This document shows positions 1 to 6,963 of a stretch of 9,677 nt of DNA, piece by piece (within the stretch, counting starts at the first letter, position 1; the number at the start of each line of letters is the position of its first letter). This DNA comes from Phycisphaerales bacterium. Its GTDB lineage: Bacteria > Planctomycetota > Phycisphaerae > Phycisphaerales > SM1A02. The notes under the pieces are model-generated. The model searched no databases. It was not told the origin of the DNA and was given only the letters and a program-made list of their open reading frames with translations. The position numbers and the translations under genes are program-made. The DNA lies in NCBI GenBank assembly GCA_007125255.1, contig SLDM01000423.1, positions 1-9,677 of the forward strand, given 5' to 3'.

Positions 1-2085
1 CGGATGATCCTCACCGTACGATTCGGTGAGGATGGCCACCGTGCGGCGGATGGCTCGCTCGGACTCTTCGTGCCGTCCGTCCATGCGGTAGAGAAACCCG
101 AGATCGGAGAGCGTCTCCGCAATGTCGGGATGCGACTCGCCGTAGATCTGCTCCCGGAACGCGAGCGCCTCTTCGAGCGTGCCGGTCGCTTCTTTGAACC
201 GGCCGAGATGGACGAGCGTGGTGGCGATGTTGTTGATCGCCTGTCCGATCAGCGGATCGTTCTCCGCCAGAACCCGGCGTCGTATCGCGAGCACGCGCTG
301 CTGCATCTCGTGCGCGGTTTCAAAATCCCGCCGGCCGGTCATGACCATCGACAGTTCATTGAGCGTGGTTGCGTACGGTCCGCTGTCCTCGCCGTAGTGG
401 TCCCGGCGACGAGCCAGAGAAGACTCGAGCAGTTCCTGGGCGTGATCCATCTCGCCGAGCCGGACCGCAAGCGCGCCGAGCCGATGTTCACTCAGCGCGT
501 GGGCGGGATCGTTCGGAGGCAGGTGCGCGCCGCGGAGAGACCGGGCCGCGCGGTACATCCGTTCCGCCTCCTCGAACATCGCCAGGGCGACGAAGACATC
601 GCCGATCGTGTCGCGCACCGCCGCTTCCACCTCCGGCTCGTAGAGGGAGCCGGCTTCAATCGCATCGAGCGACGCCGCGGCGCGTTCAACAACCATACGG
701 ACCGGCACATCCGGATCGCCCGTCCCCATCCGCGGGTTCGCGGCCGAGAGCATGTCGTTCAGGAAGCGCAGTGCGGCCTGCTGCTTCGCGCTCTCGCGCT
801 CCGCCACGCGGCGCTGTTCCGCTTCCGCTTCGCGGGCCGCGCTCGCCTGCACGTAGAGCACCGAGACCAGGACCAGCGCGACCAGCAACAGCGCGGTCAA
901 CGAGCCGGCGATCGAAGCCAGCAGGGCATTCCGCTGCGCAAAGCGCGTGAACTGATACCTCACGGTCGGCGGGCGCACCCGCAGCGGTTCACGCTGGCGG
1001 TAGCGGCGCAGGTCGTCCGCGAGCGCCGCAACCGACGGGTAGCGGTCATCGACACGCTGCGCCATCGCGCTGCGCAGGACGCAGCGCAGGTCTTCATCGA
1101 GCTCCGGCAGGGCCGCGCGGGTCAGATCGACCTGCCCCTCCGCGATCGATCGGATCACCGCGCGGGCATCCCGGCCGGCGGGCTCGGCGGGCAGGCGCCC
1201 GGTGAGCATCTCGTAGAGCAGCACGCCGAGTGAGTAGACATCGCTGCGGACATCAACCGCGCGCTCGCTCCCGGCGACGGCTTCGGGGCTTGAGTAGAGG
1301 AGCGTCCCGAGAAACGCCGTCCCCCCCGTCCCCCCACCATCCGAGCCAGGTGGCATCGCTTCATCATCCACGCGCCGGGCGATGCCGAAGTCGAGGACTT
1401 TGGGCTCACCATCGTCGGTGACGAGTATGTTCTCCGGCTTCAGATCGCGGTGCATGATGCCGCGCTGATGGGCGTGATGAACCGCCTCGACGATGCGGAT
1501 AAAGAGCGAGAGCCGATCATCGACGGAGAGTTGATGCTCCTGCGCGTAGCTCGTCACCGGCTTGCCGCGCACGAACTCCATGACCATGTAGGGCATCTCG
1601 TTCGCGTCATCGAGCCAGCCCGCTTCGTGTACGCGGGCGATGTTCGGGTGGTCCAGTGTCGCCAACGCTTCGATCTCAAAGGAAAAACGTCTGCGGTCCA
1701 GTTCACCGCGCCGCCGGGGCGCGAGAAGTTTGATCGCCACGTCGCGCGGCGGATGAAGCTGCTTCGCGCGGTAGACCACCCCCATGCCGCCCCGGCCGAT
1801 CTCTTCAAGGTCGCGAAAGTTCGGCAACTCCGGCGGGACGGTCGAGCCGGACCAGATGCGCCCCAGCTCCTCCGCCGCATCCATCAGCTTGCGAAACGTT
1901 CCCACCTCGCCACCCGGTTCGCCGCCCCCCCGCGTTTCGGTGACGAGCGCATCCAGCTCGACCGTGCTGCCGCGCCAGAGCGCTTCGAGCGCGCGGTCGA
2001 CCTCGTCGGCCAGCTCGCCGGGGTCACGGTCCGAACCGTCACGCGCCGGGGAGGACGTCCTGGAATCCGAGCCGGAATCACTCAC
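1..2085 (-). CDS. Membrane-anchored Ser/Thr protein kinase with TPR C-terminal region (partial, 3' end outside window)
   Basis: Hanks-type Ser/Thr kinase; 695 codons are open from a GTG at 2085 to the window edge with no stop. The kinase domain spans about residues 90-355: glycine loop IGRGGMGVVY at 96-105, ATP-binding lysine in VAIK (K119), catalytic HRDLKPEN (D214), DFG (D232), SSPE in place of APE (E268) and DVYSLG (D282). All catalytic residues are present, so it should be active. A hydrophobic segment at about 388-411 is a likely single membrane span; a charged, possibly coiled-coil stretch follows. Residues about 485-695 hold five TPR-like repeats of about 42 residues, kinesin-light-chain type, probably continuing past the edge. 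Inferred topology: kinase in the cytoplasm, TPR part outside as sensor or scaffold. The start overlaps the sigma-factor stop (GTGA), and the frame cannot open earlier without entering that gene. Partner and substrate are inferred to be the upstream sigma factor. Confidence 0.93.
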   Translation of the reverse strand, partial: MSDSGSDSRTSSPARDGSDRDPGELADEVDRALEALWRGSTVELDALVTETRGGGEPGGEVGTFRKLMDAAEELGRIWSGSTVPPELPNFRDLEEIGRGGMGVVYRAKQLHPPRDVAIKLLAPRRRGELDRRRFSFEIEALATLDHPNIARVHEAGWLDDANEMPYMVMEFVRGKPVTSYAQEHQLSVDDRLSLFIRIVEAVHHAHQRGIMHRDLKPENILVTDDGEPKVLDFGIARRVDDEAMPPGSDGGGTGGTAFLGTLLYSSPEAVAGSERAVDVRSDVYSLGVLLYEMLTGRLPAEPAGRDARAVIRSIAEGQVDLTRAALPELDEDLRCVLRSAMAQRVDDRYPSVAALADDLRRYRQREPLRVRPPTVRYQFTRFAQRNALLASIAGSLTALLLVALVLVSVLYVQASAAREAEAEQRRVAERESAKQQAALRFLNDMLSAANPRMGTGDPDVPVRMVVERAAASLDAIEAGSLYEPEVEAAVRDTIGDVFVALAMFEEAERMYRAARSLRGAHLPPNDPAHALSEHRLGALAVRLGEMDHAQELLESSLARRRDHYGEDSGPYATTLNELSMVMTGRRDFETAHEMQQRVLAIRRRVLAENDPLIGQAINNIATTLVHLGRFKEATGTLEEALAFREQIYGESHPDIAETLSDLGFLYRMDGRHEESERAIRRTVAILTESYGEDHP
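1321..1335 (-). repeat. Paired homopolymer runs (C7 and C6 on plus strand) inside the kinase activation loop
   Basis: The plus strand has C7 (1321-1327) and C6 (1330-1335) separated by GT. On the coding strand these are G6 and G7, encoding a Gly/Thr-rich stretch at about residues 250-256, between DFG (D232) and SSPE (E268). Such runs are prone to slippage and to sequencing error. The frame is intact as given. Confidence 0.7.
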
Positions 2086-2756
2086 GCGGGCCCCTCCCCC
2101 GTTTCCTTCCGGCCATCGAACCGATCATACGCGCCGCCCTCGCCGCCACCCATCTCCCGGCGGAGCGCATCGACCGCGCGGATGAGCAGCATCGATGCCG
2201 CGGGGCGCGAGATCTGCATCTGCCCGGCGATTTCCGCCGTCTTGAGCTGATCGAAAAACGCGAAGGTGATCACCCGGCGGTGCTCTTCCTTCAAGCGGCC
2301 GAGTGCCGTCAGCATCTGCTCGACCTGCTCGGCTTCGGCGGCGGCGGTGCGCGGCGAGACGCCGCTTGCCTGCAGCACATGTTCGAAGCGGCCGGTCTGG
2401 GTGAGCCGGCCGACCGCCTCCTGCAGTGAAGCGTGGCCGCCGGTGATGGCCCCGGGCTTGCGCTGCTGTTTGCGCAACCGGTCAGCGACCTGGTTCTCGA
2501 CGATGCGGGAGAGGAACGCCCGCAACCCGGCGGTGTCCTGCCGCTCCAGCCGGCTGAGGCCCTGGGTAAGGCCGAGGAGCGATTCCTGCACGATTTCCTC
2601 GGCCACGTGCCACTGGTTGGGGCGCGGGCTCAGCCGGGCCGCGACCATCCGGGAAACCTGGGGCGTCACCAAGTGCATGAGACGTTCCGCATCGTGCGGC
2701 GAGCCGCTTGCCGCCCGCCGCACGTCCTCGTCAGTCACCGCATCGATCGACGCCAT
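2082..2756 (-). CDS. ECF-family RNA polymerase sigma factor
   Basis: 224-residue protein with the two-domain layout of ECF sigma factors. Region sigma-2 covers about residues 22-98, with the acidic helix HVAEEIVQESLLGL (50-63) and the basic end ADRLRKQQRK (91-100). A linker follows, then sigma-4 at about 143-201, with a helix-turn-helix around 173-195 (TAEIAGQMQISRPAASMLL). It should direct RNA polymerase to its own promoter set. ATG at 2756 is chosen over an in-frame TTG at 2780: homology-like sequence begins after it, and a TACAAT hexamer sits just upstream and would place transcription start at this ATG. The kinase gene begins inside its stop codon, so the two are co-transcribed and coupled. 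No anti-sigma factor is visible. Pairing of ECF sigma factors with Ser/Thr kinases is a known planctomycete arrangement, so control by phosphorylation is plausible but inferred. Confidence 0.92.
   Translation of the reverse strand: MASIDAVTDEDVRRAASGSPHDAERLMHLVTPQVSRMVAARLSPRPNQWHVAEEIVQESLLGLTQGLSRLERQDTAGLRAFLSRIVENQVADRLRKQQRKPGAITGGHASLQEAVGRLTQTGRFEHVLQASGVSPRTAAAEAEQVEQMLTALGRLKEEHRRVITFAFFDQLKTAEIAGQMQISRPAASMLLIRAVDALRREMGGGEGGAYDRFDGRKETGEGPA
2091..2100 (-). promoter_or_regulatory. Ribosome binding site of the kinase gene, within the sigma-factor coding end
   Basis: The minus strand reads GGGGGAGGGG, ending 5 nt before the GTG at 2085. It contains GGAGG and lies inside the last codons of the sigma gene, which supports the GTG start and translational coupling through the GTGA overlap. 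Confidence 0.6.
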
Positions 2757-2762
2757 ACGCCG

Positions 2763-2768
2763 ATTGTA
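2763..2768 (-). promoter_or_regulatory. Candidate -10 element for the sigma-kinase operon (leaderless type)
   Basis: TACAAT on the minus strand, 5 of 6 matches to TATAAT, ends 6 nt before the ATG at 2756. No SD lies between them, so transcription would begin at or next to the A of ATG. A weak -35-like GTGACG lies at 2793-2788 with a 19-bp spacer; the spacer is long, so the -35 is doubtful. Confidence 0.45.
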
Positions 2769-2957
2769 ACGACCCCACAAGCCGGATCGTCACCCGGAAG
2801 AGTCGCCGCCGACCAGGTCGCGCAACGGGTGGATCAGGATTTTGATGAATCTTTCTCCCCGGCCGTTGCGCACCGCCCGAATCGGCGACTTGTGATCCAT
2901 GGCCGACCGCGGACCGACCGGCGGGGCCACCGACAGGAGAGGCCACCCTCTGATTTT

Positions 2958-2963
2958 GGGAGA
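2958..2963 (+). promoter_or_regulatory. Ribosome binding site of the dockerin protein gene
   Basis: GGGAGA lies 6 nt before the ATG at 2970. It decides the start: the open frame extends much further upstream, into the sequence opposite the sigma gene, but only this ATG has an SD, and it is followed directly by a signal peptide. Confidence 0.6.
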
Positions 2964-2969
2964 AGACGC

Positions 2970-5030
2970 ATGACCGCCCGACGAACTTTATCGCTCGCCA
3001 CCCCCGCCACTCTGCTGCTGATGACCCCGCTCGCGCTGACGAGTCTGGTCCACGCCGATTGCACCTGGATCGGTGGCGACGGCGATTGGGACGTCGCCGC
3101 CAACTGGGATTGCGGGTTGGTCCCCGGCACGGACGACAACGCCACGATCGACACCCCCGGCGTGACGGTCACCGTTCCCGAGGTGACACTCGTCACCAAC
3201 CTCACGTTGACCGATGCGACGCTGAACGTGCTCGATGAACTCAAAGCGGTGAACTTTGATTTCGAGTCCGGCACGGTCTCCGGCGGCGGCCTGCTTCAAG
3301 CCGGCGATCTCATCATGGACGGCCCCGGCCGCACGCTCGGCGCCGGTACCACGCTCGTCTTGATGGGGCAGGGCCAGTGGATCAGCGGTTCGATGGAGAT
3401 CGACAACAATTCCGAGTTCATCGTGCCGGGCGGTGCGGAACTGGAACTCTCCTCCAGCGCGGGCTTCACTGGCAGTTCCACCAATGCCCAACCTGCGTTC
3501 CTGGTGATCGAAGAGGGTGGAACCTTCCGCCGGACCGGCCCCGGAACATCGCTCTTCAACTCGATGCGCGTCGTCAACCACGGCACGTTCATCGTCGGCA
3601 ACACCCGGCCGGAGGAGTCCGGCCCGTCGCTTGCGTTCCAGTCGCAAAACGGCTTCCCCCACACCGGCCGCTTTGAAGTGCTCGACGATGGGCTTCTTCA
3701 CTTTCAGGGTCGATCCGATCACACCGAGGATGCGGAGCTCATCGGCAGCGGTGTTGTGGCGTTCAGCGGGACAGGTACACACACCTTCGAAGGTGACGGC
3801 TACACCTTCGATGGCCTGACGCAGCCGCTCGTGGGCGGCACGATTGTGTTTCAAGACGGTGCGAATGGATCCACCGGCTCGTTGTACATCGCCAACGCCG
3901 TGACGATTCGCGGCCAGCCCGGCACCCCGCCCCAAGGCATGAACCCGACCTTCACCGTGCAAGGATCATTCATCACCGAAGGCAACCAGGTCATTTTCCG
4001 GAACAACCTCCACATCCATGCGCTCGATGGCTTTGAAATCTCGACCGTGATATTCCAGTTGGAATCCAATTCTGTGCTCTTCAACCATGGCGAAGGGAAC
4101 CTCGCCTACACGAGTGAGTTTCGTCTCGGCGCTTCGGGAAGCGGTGCCAACCGCACGACACTGCACAACCTGCCCGGCGCGACGCTGAACTTCCTCACCA
4201 ACGGCCTGATTCGAAGCGGAAGTGGTTTTTCCGCCCTCGGCGGGATCATCATCAACGAAGGCGTCATCAACGTCGATGCCGATCCGGATGATGAAGATCT
4301 GGAACCGCTGATCGTATACGGCCAGCGCCTCATCAACCGCGGTGAGCTCAAGACCGTCAGCGGTTCGTGGCACTTCAATAACCCCTTCGCCGCCCTGCTC
4401 AACGACGGCGGCGCGATCTCGACGACGCCCATGCATTTCGTTGACGGCGCTTCACTCGGCGGGACCGACGTGTTCAACGGCAGCGCGATCCTCGAAGGTG
4501 GCCGGTTGCGCACCGCTGAAGCCGATGCGGACATCCTGCCGCTCGATGAACCGGTCGTTGCGGATCTGACCATTGCCAGCGATCTCACGATGGACGCCGA
4601 CAGCAGTCTGGTCGCGCGGCTCTTCTCCACCGCCGGCCCCGGCCTCGGGCATGACTACGTCAACGTGCTGGGCAGCGCTACGCTCGACGGCACGCTCACC
4701 CTCATGACTGACGGGGGCTTCTCCAGCGGTGGATGCAGCAACTTCCCCGTGCTCGATTCGCCGAATGCCTTCAGCGGCACCTTTGCCCAGGTTTCCTCCG
4801 AGGACAATCTGGGAGTCGAGTTTCTCAGCAACGCCATCACCGTTCTCGGCCTGGGGACTGACTCGAGTGGCGATCTCAACTGCGACGACGTGGTCGATGT
4901 GTTCGACCTGCTCATCATGCTGGCCAACTGGGGCGACTGCCCGGCCGAAGGCGAATGCCTCGGCGACCTCAACGGTGACAACGTCGTCAACGTCTTCGAC
5001 CTGCTCATCCTCCTCAACAACTGGGGATGA
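2970..5030 (+). CDS. Secreted beta-helix-like surface protein with C-terminal dockerin-type repeats
   Basis: 686-residue protein. Residues 1-29 form a signal peptide (basic start, hydrophobic core, cleavage probably after VHA). The mature N-terminus has the pattern W33-GG-W40-NW46-P52-DD56 found at the front of many bacterial beta-solenoid and autotransporter-like passenger proteins, with C31 and C48 placed to form a disulphide. The middle (about 60-530) is rich in short V/T/G/N strands typical of a parallel beta-helix. A segment around 535-625, with LDGTLTL and C589, resembles the closing module of such passengers. Residues 634-686 carry two calcium-binding dockerin-like loops, GDLNCDDVVDVFDLL and GDLNGDNVVNVFDLL, each followed by an NWG. 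No autotransporter barrel, PEP-CTERM or LPxTG is present. It is likely exported to the periplasm or cell surface. No cohesin or catalytic domain is seen, so its ligand is unknown; a structural or adhesive role is inferred. It is divergent from the sigma-kinase operon. Confidence 0.88.
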   Translation: MTARRTLSLATPATLLLMTPLALTSLVHADCTWIGGDGDWDVAANWDCGLVPGTDDNATIDTPGVTVTVPEVTLVTNLTLTDATLNVLDELKAVNFDFESGTVSGGGLLQAGDLIMDGPGRTLGAGTTLVLMGQGQWISGSMEIDNNSEFIVPGGAELELSSSAGFTGSSTNAQPAFLVIEEGGTFRRTGPGTSLFNSMRVVNHGTFIVGNTRPEESGPSLAFQSQNGFPHTGRFEVLDDGLLHFQGRSDHTEDAELIGSGVVAFSGTGTHTFEGDGYTFDGLTQPLVGGTIVFQDGANGSTGSLYIANAVTIRGQPGTPPQGMNPTFTVQGSFITEGNQVIFRNNLHIHALDGFEISTVIFQLESNSVLFNHGEGNLAYTSEFRLGASGSGANRTTLHNLPGATLNFLTNGLIRSGSGFSALGGIIINEGVINVDADPDDEDLEPLIVYGQRLINRGELKTVSGSWHFNNPFAALLNDGGAISTTPMHFVDGASLGGTDVFNGSAILEGGRLRTAEADADILPLDEPVVADLTIASDLTMDADSSLVARLFSTAGPGLGHDYVNVLGSATLDGTLTLMTDGGFSSGGCSNFPVLDSPNAFSGTFAQVSSEDNLGVEFLSNAITVLGLGTDSSGDLNCDDVVDVFDLLIMLANWGDCPAEGECLGDLNGDNVVNVFDLLILLNNWG

Positions 5031-5086
5031 TTCTCTCCCGCGTGCTCACCCGGGTCCGGGCAGAAAGTCATCCCGACAGAGGCAGG

Positions 5087-5120
5087 ACGTCCACGTTCCG
5101 GGGGCGTGGGCGTTTTCTTT
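5087..5120 (+). terminator. Rho-independent terminator after the dockerin gene
   Basis: Arm ACGTCCACG (5087-5095) pairs with CGTGGGCGT (5105-5113): a 9-bp stem with one G-U pair and a 9-nt loop, followed by TTTCTTT (5114-5120). It lies 57 nt after the stop at 5030. The T tract is on the plus strand only, so it serves the plus-strand gene and not the convergent MmgE/PrpD gene. Confidence 0.75.
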
Positions 5121-5183
5121 GACCTTCCTGCCGGCGGTGGCTCTGGTTTTCGGCAGCGCCCCCGCCGCCACCCGGGGCGGAGC

Positions 5184-6794
5184 TCAACCGAACCCGCCCC
5201 GCCCGAGGATATCGAAGTCGTGCAGCGACTTCATCTCTTCCGCGCCCAGGTTATCGATATTGTTGAACCGGTCGATGATCGCCTTCGCATCGTCCACCGC
5301 AAGCTTGCCGAGCAGTTCGAACTTGTGCGCGAGGATGTCTTCCAGGTCGGCGGTCGTGTTCCGCGCGTGGCCGGCGGGATACATGACCAGACCGCTGTCG
5401 TACTTCGTGCCGTCCTTCGCCGTGATCACCAGCGAGGTGGGAATACCGTCGGGGTACTTCGCATCGTACTCCGGCCCGCCGTGCTCGAAGGTGATCTTCT
5501 GCATCAGCCGGCGCGTGAGCGGATGGAAGATGGCCGACTCATCCTCCATGTAGTCATGCGGATCGAGCATGAGCTTCTTCCAGATCGCGTCGTACGCGCC
5601 GCCTTCGGTGGGGAGCGACCCGTGCTTCTCCTTGTACTCCAGCGCCTTGCGCAGCAGCGTGGCGACGATGTACGCCATGGAGTGGTCGGCGGACTGGCGC
5701 GTCTTCGGATCCATCTTCGCCGGGTTGCCGATGATCCCGAACGCCGGCTCGTAGGCGAGAATCGTCATCGTGTCGATGTTGCCGCCCTCCGGATCATCGA
5801 GCAGGTGCTGATTGGTCGCGACGTGATCGATGATTGCCTGCAGCGCCCCGGCGGACTGGTGTTCATACAGGCCGAGCTTGAAGTGCATGCCCATGACGGC
5901 AAAGTCATCGCCGGAGTGTGACAGCACCAGGTCGAAGGGGGCATCGGCCATTTCGGTCCAGCGCTCCTTCCCTTCGGTGGTCGGCTCGAAGAATCGGAAG
6001 ATCGCTTCGGGGTTGCGGAAAACATCCTTCGGGCCGATGAAGCCGCGCATCGACCGCTGCATACAGAGAATCGCCGCTTCGGTGCTGATTGCAGCGCTCG
6101 CCCCCTTTGAATCGCTGAGCTGCTTGCCCGCGCGGATCGCCCGCCAGGGAATGTAGTGCGCGACGAACATGCCGATGGCGGATTCGATCTGCTCCGCGGT
6201 CGCCCCGAGCATCGCGCCGTACGTCGCGGCCGAGCCGATCGCGCCGTGCACGACGTGGTCGATCTTGTAGCTCTTGAGGGAGAAGACCTCCGCGAGCCGG
6301 CCGCGGACTTCGTCGAGCAGGATCATGCCCCGCAGCGCCGCCTTGCCGTCGAGCCCGGCGAGCTGCGCCGCGGCGATGGGAACGGGGTAGAAGTCGTTGT
6401 GCCCGAACTCGCCGGCGGTGTGGCCGAGGGCCGGGTTGTAACCGAAGTTCGTGCCGTTGGAATCCCACTCGCGCACCGCGGAAGCGTTGGCGACGATCGC
6501 CTTCTCCGGCGCGACCGGCGCGTTGGAACCGAAGATGGTCGACCCGTCCTGCCGGCGCGGATAGGTAAGCGCCTCGTCACGCAGCACGCGCGGGGCGTTG
6601 GTGCCCATGGCGATCGCGGAGAGGCCGCAGAGCACACTGTCGGTGAAGAACTGGCGCGTGCGTTCGACGACGGCCTCACCCGGCTCGCCGAGCTTGCCTG
6701 AGATGAAGTCCACGGCGAACTGCCCGATGCCGAGGGCCTGGTTCGAGTTGCGGGCGAGGGTGACGGTCGTGTCGGTAGGTGCGGCGGTGGTCAT
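5184..6794 (-). CDS. MmgE/PrpD-family protein (2-methylcitrate dehydratase-like)
   Basis: 536 residues, somewhat longer than typical bacterial PrpD (about 480). The family includes 2-methylcitrate dehydratase of propionate breakdown and cis-aconitate decarboxylase; all are cytosolic. The N-terminal helical half matches PrpD in order: REWDSNGTN (D111) followed by GHTAGEFGH (H125, H132) corresponds to the WxDxND...GHPSD active-site stretch of PrpD, then VVHGAIGSAATYGAMLG, then WRAIRAGKQL...SKGASAA with K230 at the place of the conserved lysine. The second half (about 310-536) fits the alpha/beta lid domain. The ATG at 6794 is used because the upstream in-frame extension is Arg/Pro-rich and unlike the family; its SD (AGAAGAAG, 14 nt away) is poor. 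No prpB, prpC or acnD homologue is adjacent, so the substrate cannot be fixed from context. Family assignment is strong, the specific reaction less so. Confidence 0.87.
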   Translation of the reverse strand: MTTAAPTDTTVTLARNSNQALGIGQFAVDFISGKLGEPGEAVVERTRQFFTDSVLCGLSAIAMGTNAPRVLRDEALTYPRRQDGSTIFGSNAPVAPEKAIVANASAVREWDSNGTNFGYNPALGHTAGEFGHNDFYPVPIAAAQLAGLDGKAALRGMILLDEVRGRLAEVFSLKSYKIDHVVHGAIGSAATYGAMLGATAEQIESAIGMFVAHYIPWRAIRAGKQLSDSKGASAAISTEAAILCMQRSMRGFIGPKDVFRNPEAIFRFFEPTTEGKERWTEMADAPFDLVLSHSGDDFAVMGMHFKLGLYEHQSAGALQAIIDHVATNQHLLDDPEGGNIDTMTILAYEPAFGIIGNPAKMDPKTRQSADHSMAYIVATLLRKALEYKEKHGSLPTEGGAYDAIWKKLMLDPHDYMEDESAIFHPLTRRLMQKITFEHGGPEYDAKYPDGIPTSLVITAKDGTKYDSGLVMYPAGHARNTTADLEDILAHKFELLGKLAVDDAKAIIDRFNNIDNLGAEEMKSLHDFDILGRGGFG

Positions 6795-6898
6795 GGGCGT
6801 TGTGTTGACTTCTTCTGGGGGGGTGCGTGAGAGGAGGGCCGGGGTGCAGATAAAAGATCGGCGACGGCGCAAGCGAGGAAGGGCCGGCAAAGGGGTCC

Positions 6899-6927
6899 AG
6901 TATCCTCATTTTGCGGGATCAGATCAA
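6899..6927 (-). promoter_or_regulatory. Candidate sigma-70-type promoter for the MmgE/PrpD gene
   Basis: On the minus strand TTGATC (6927-6922), a 17-bp spacer, then GATACT (6904-6899). Each box has 4 of 6 consensus matches and the spacing is ideal. It would give a leader of about 95-100 nt before the ATG at 6794. It overlaps the region just upstream of the divergent gene at 6964. Confidence 0.35.
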
Positions 6928-6951
6928 CAGTCGGCCCGACGGGATTCTCGA

Positions 6952-6957
6952 TACGAT
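6952..6957 (+). promoter_or_regulatory. Candidate -10 element (leaderless type) for the gene at 6964
   Basis: TACGAT ends exactly 6 nt before the ATG at 6964, and no SD is present in the preceding 20 nt. The geometry is the same as at 2763-2768 and 9586-9591. No recognisable -35 box lies at normal spacing. Confidence 0.35.
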
Positions 6958-6963
6958 AGTCAC

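Noticed and set aside
4..1233. 409-codon plus-strand open frame rich in Arg
   Set aside because: It is opposite the kinase TM-TPR region, whose minus-strand frame has clear domains. The composition is that of a GC-rich antisense frame.
2757..2780. TTG at 2780 as an earlier sigma-factor start
   Set aside because: The eight added residues do not resemble the family, and the TACAAT box would then lie inside the gene. ATG 2756 is better.
2433..2969. Upstream extension of the dockerin protein frame
   Set aside because: It runs opposite the sigma gene, has no SD at its start, and would bury the signal peptide in the middle of the protein. ATG 2970 has an SD.
2988..3962. 324-codon minus-strand open frame
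   Set aside because: Antisense to the dockerin protein gene and shows only biased GC-rich composition.
6795..6890. N-terminal extension of the MmgE/PrpD protein from 6890
   Set aside because: The extra 32 residues are Arg/Pro-rich, unlike the family, and overlap the candidate leader region. ATG 6794 fits better.
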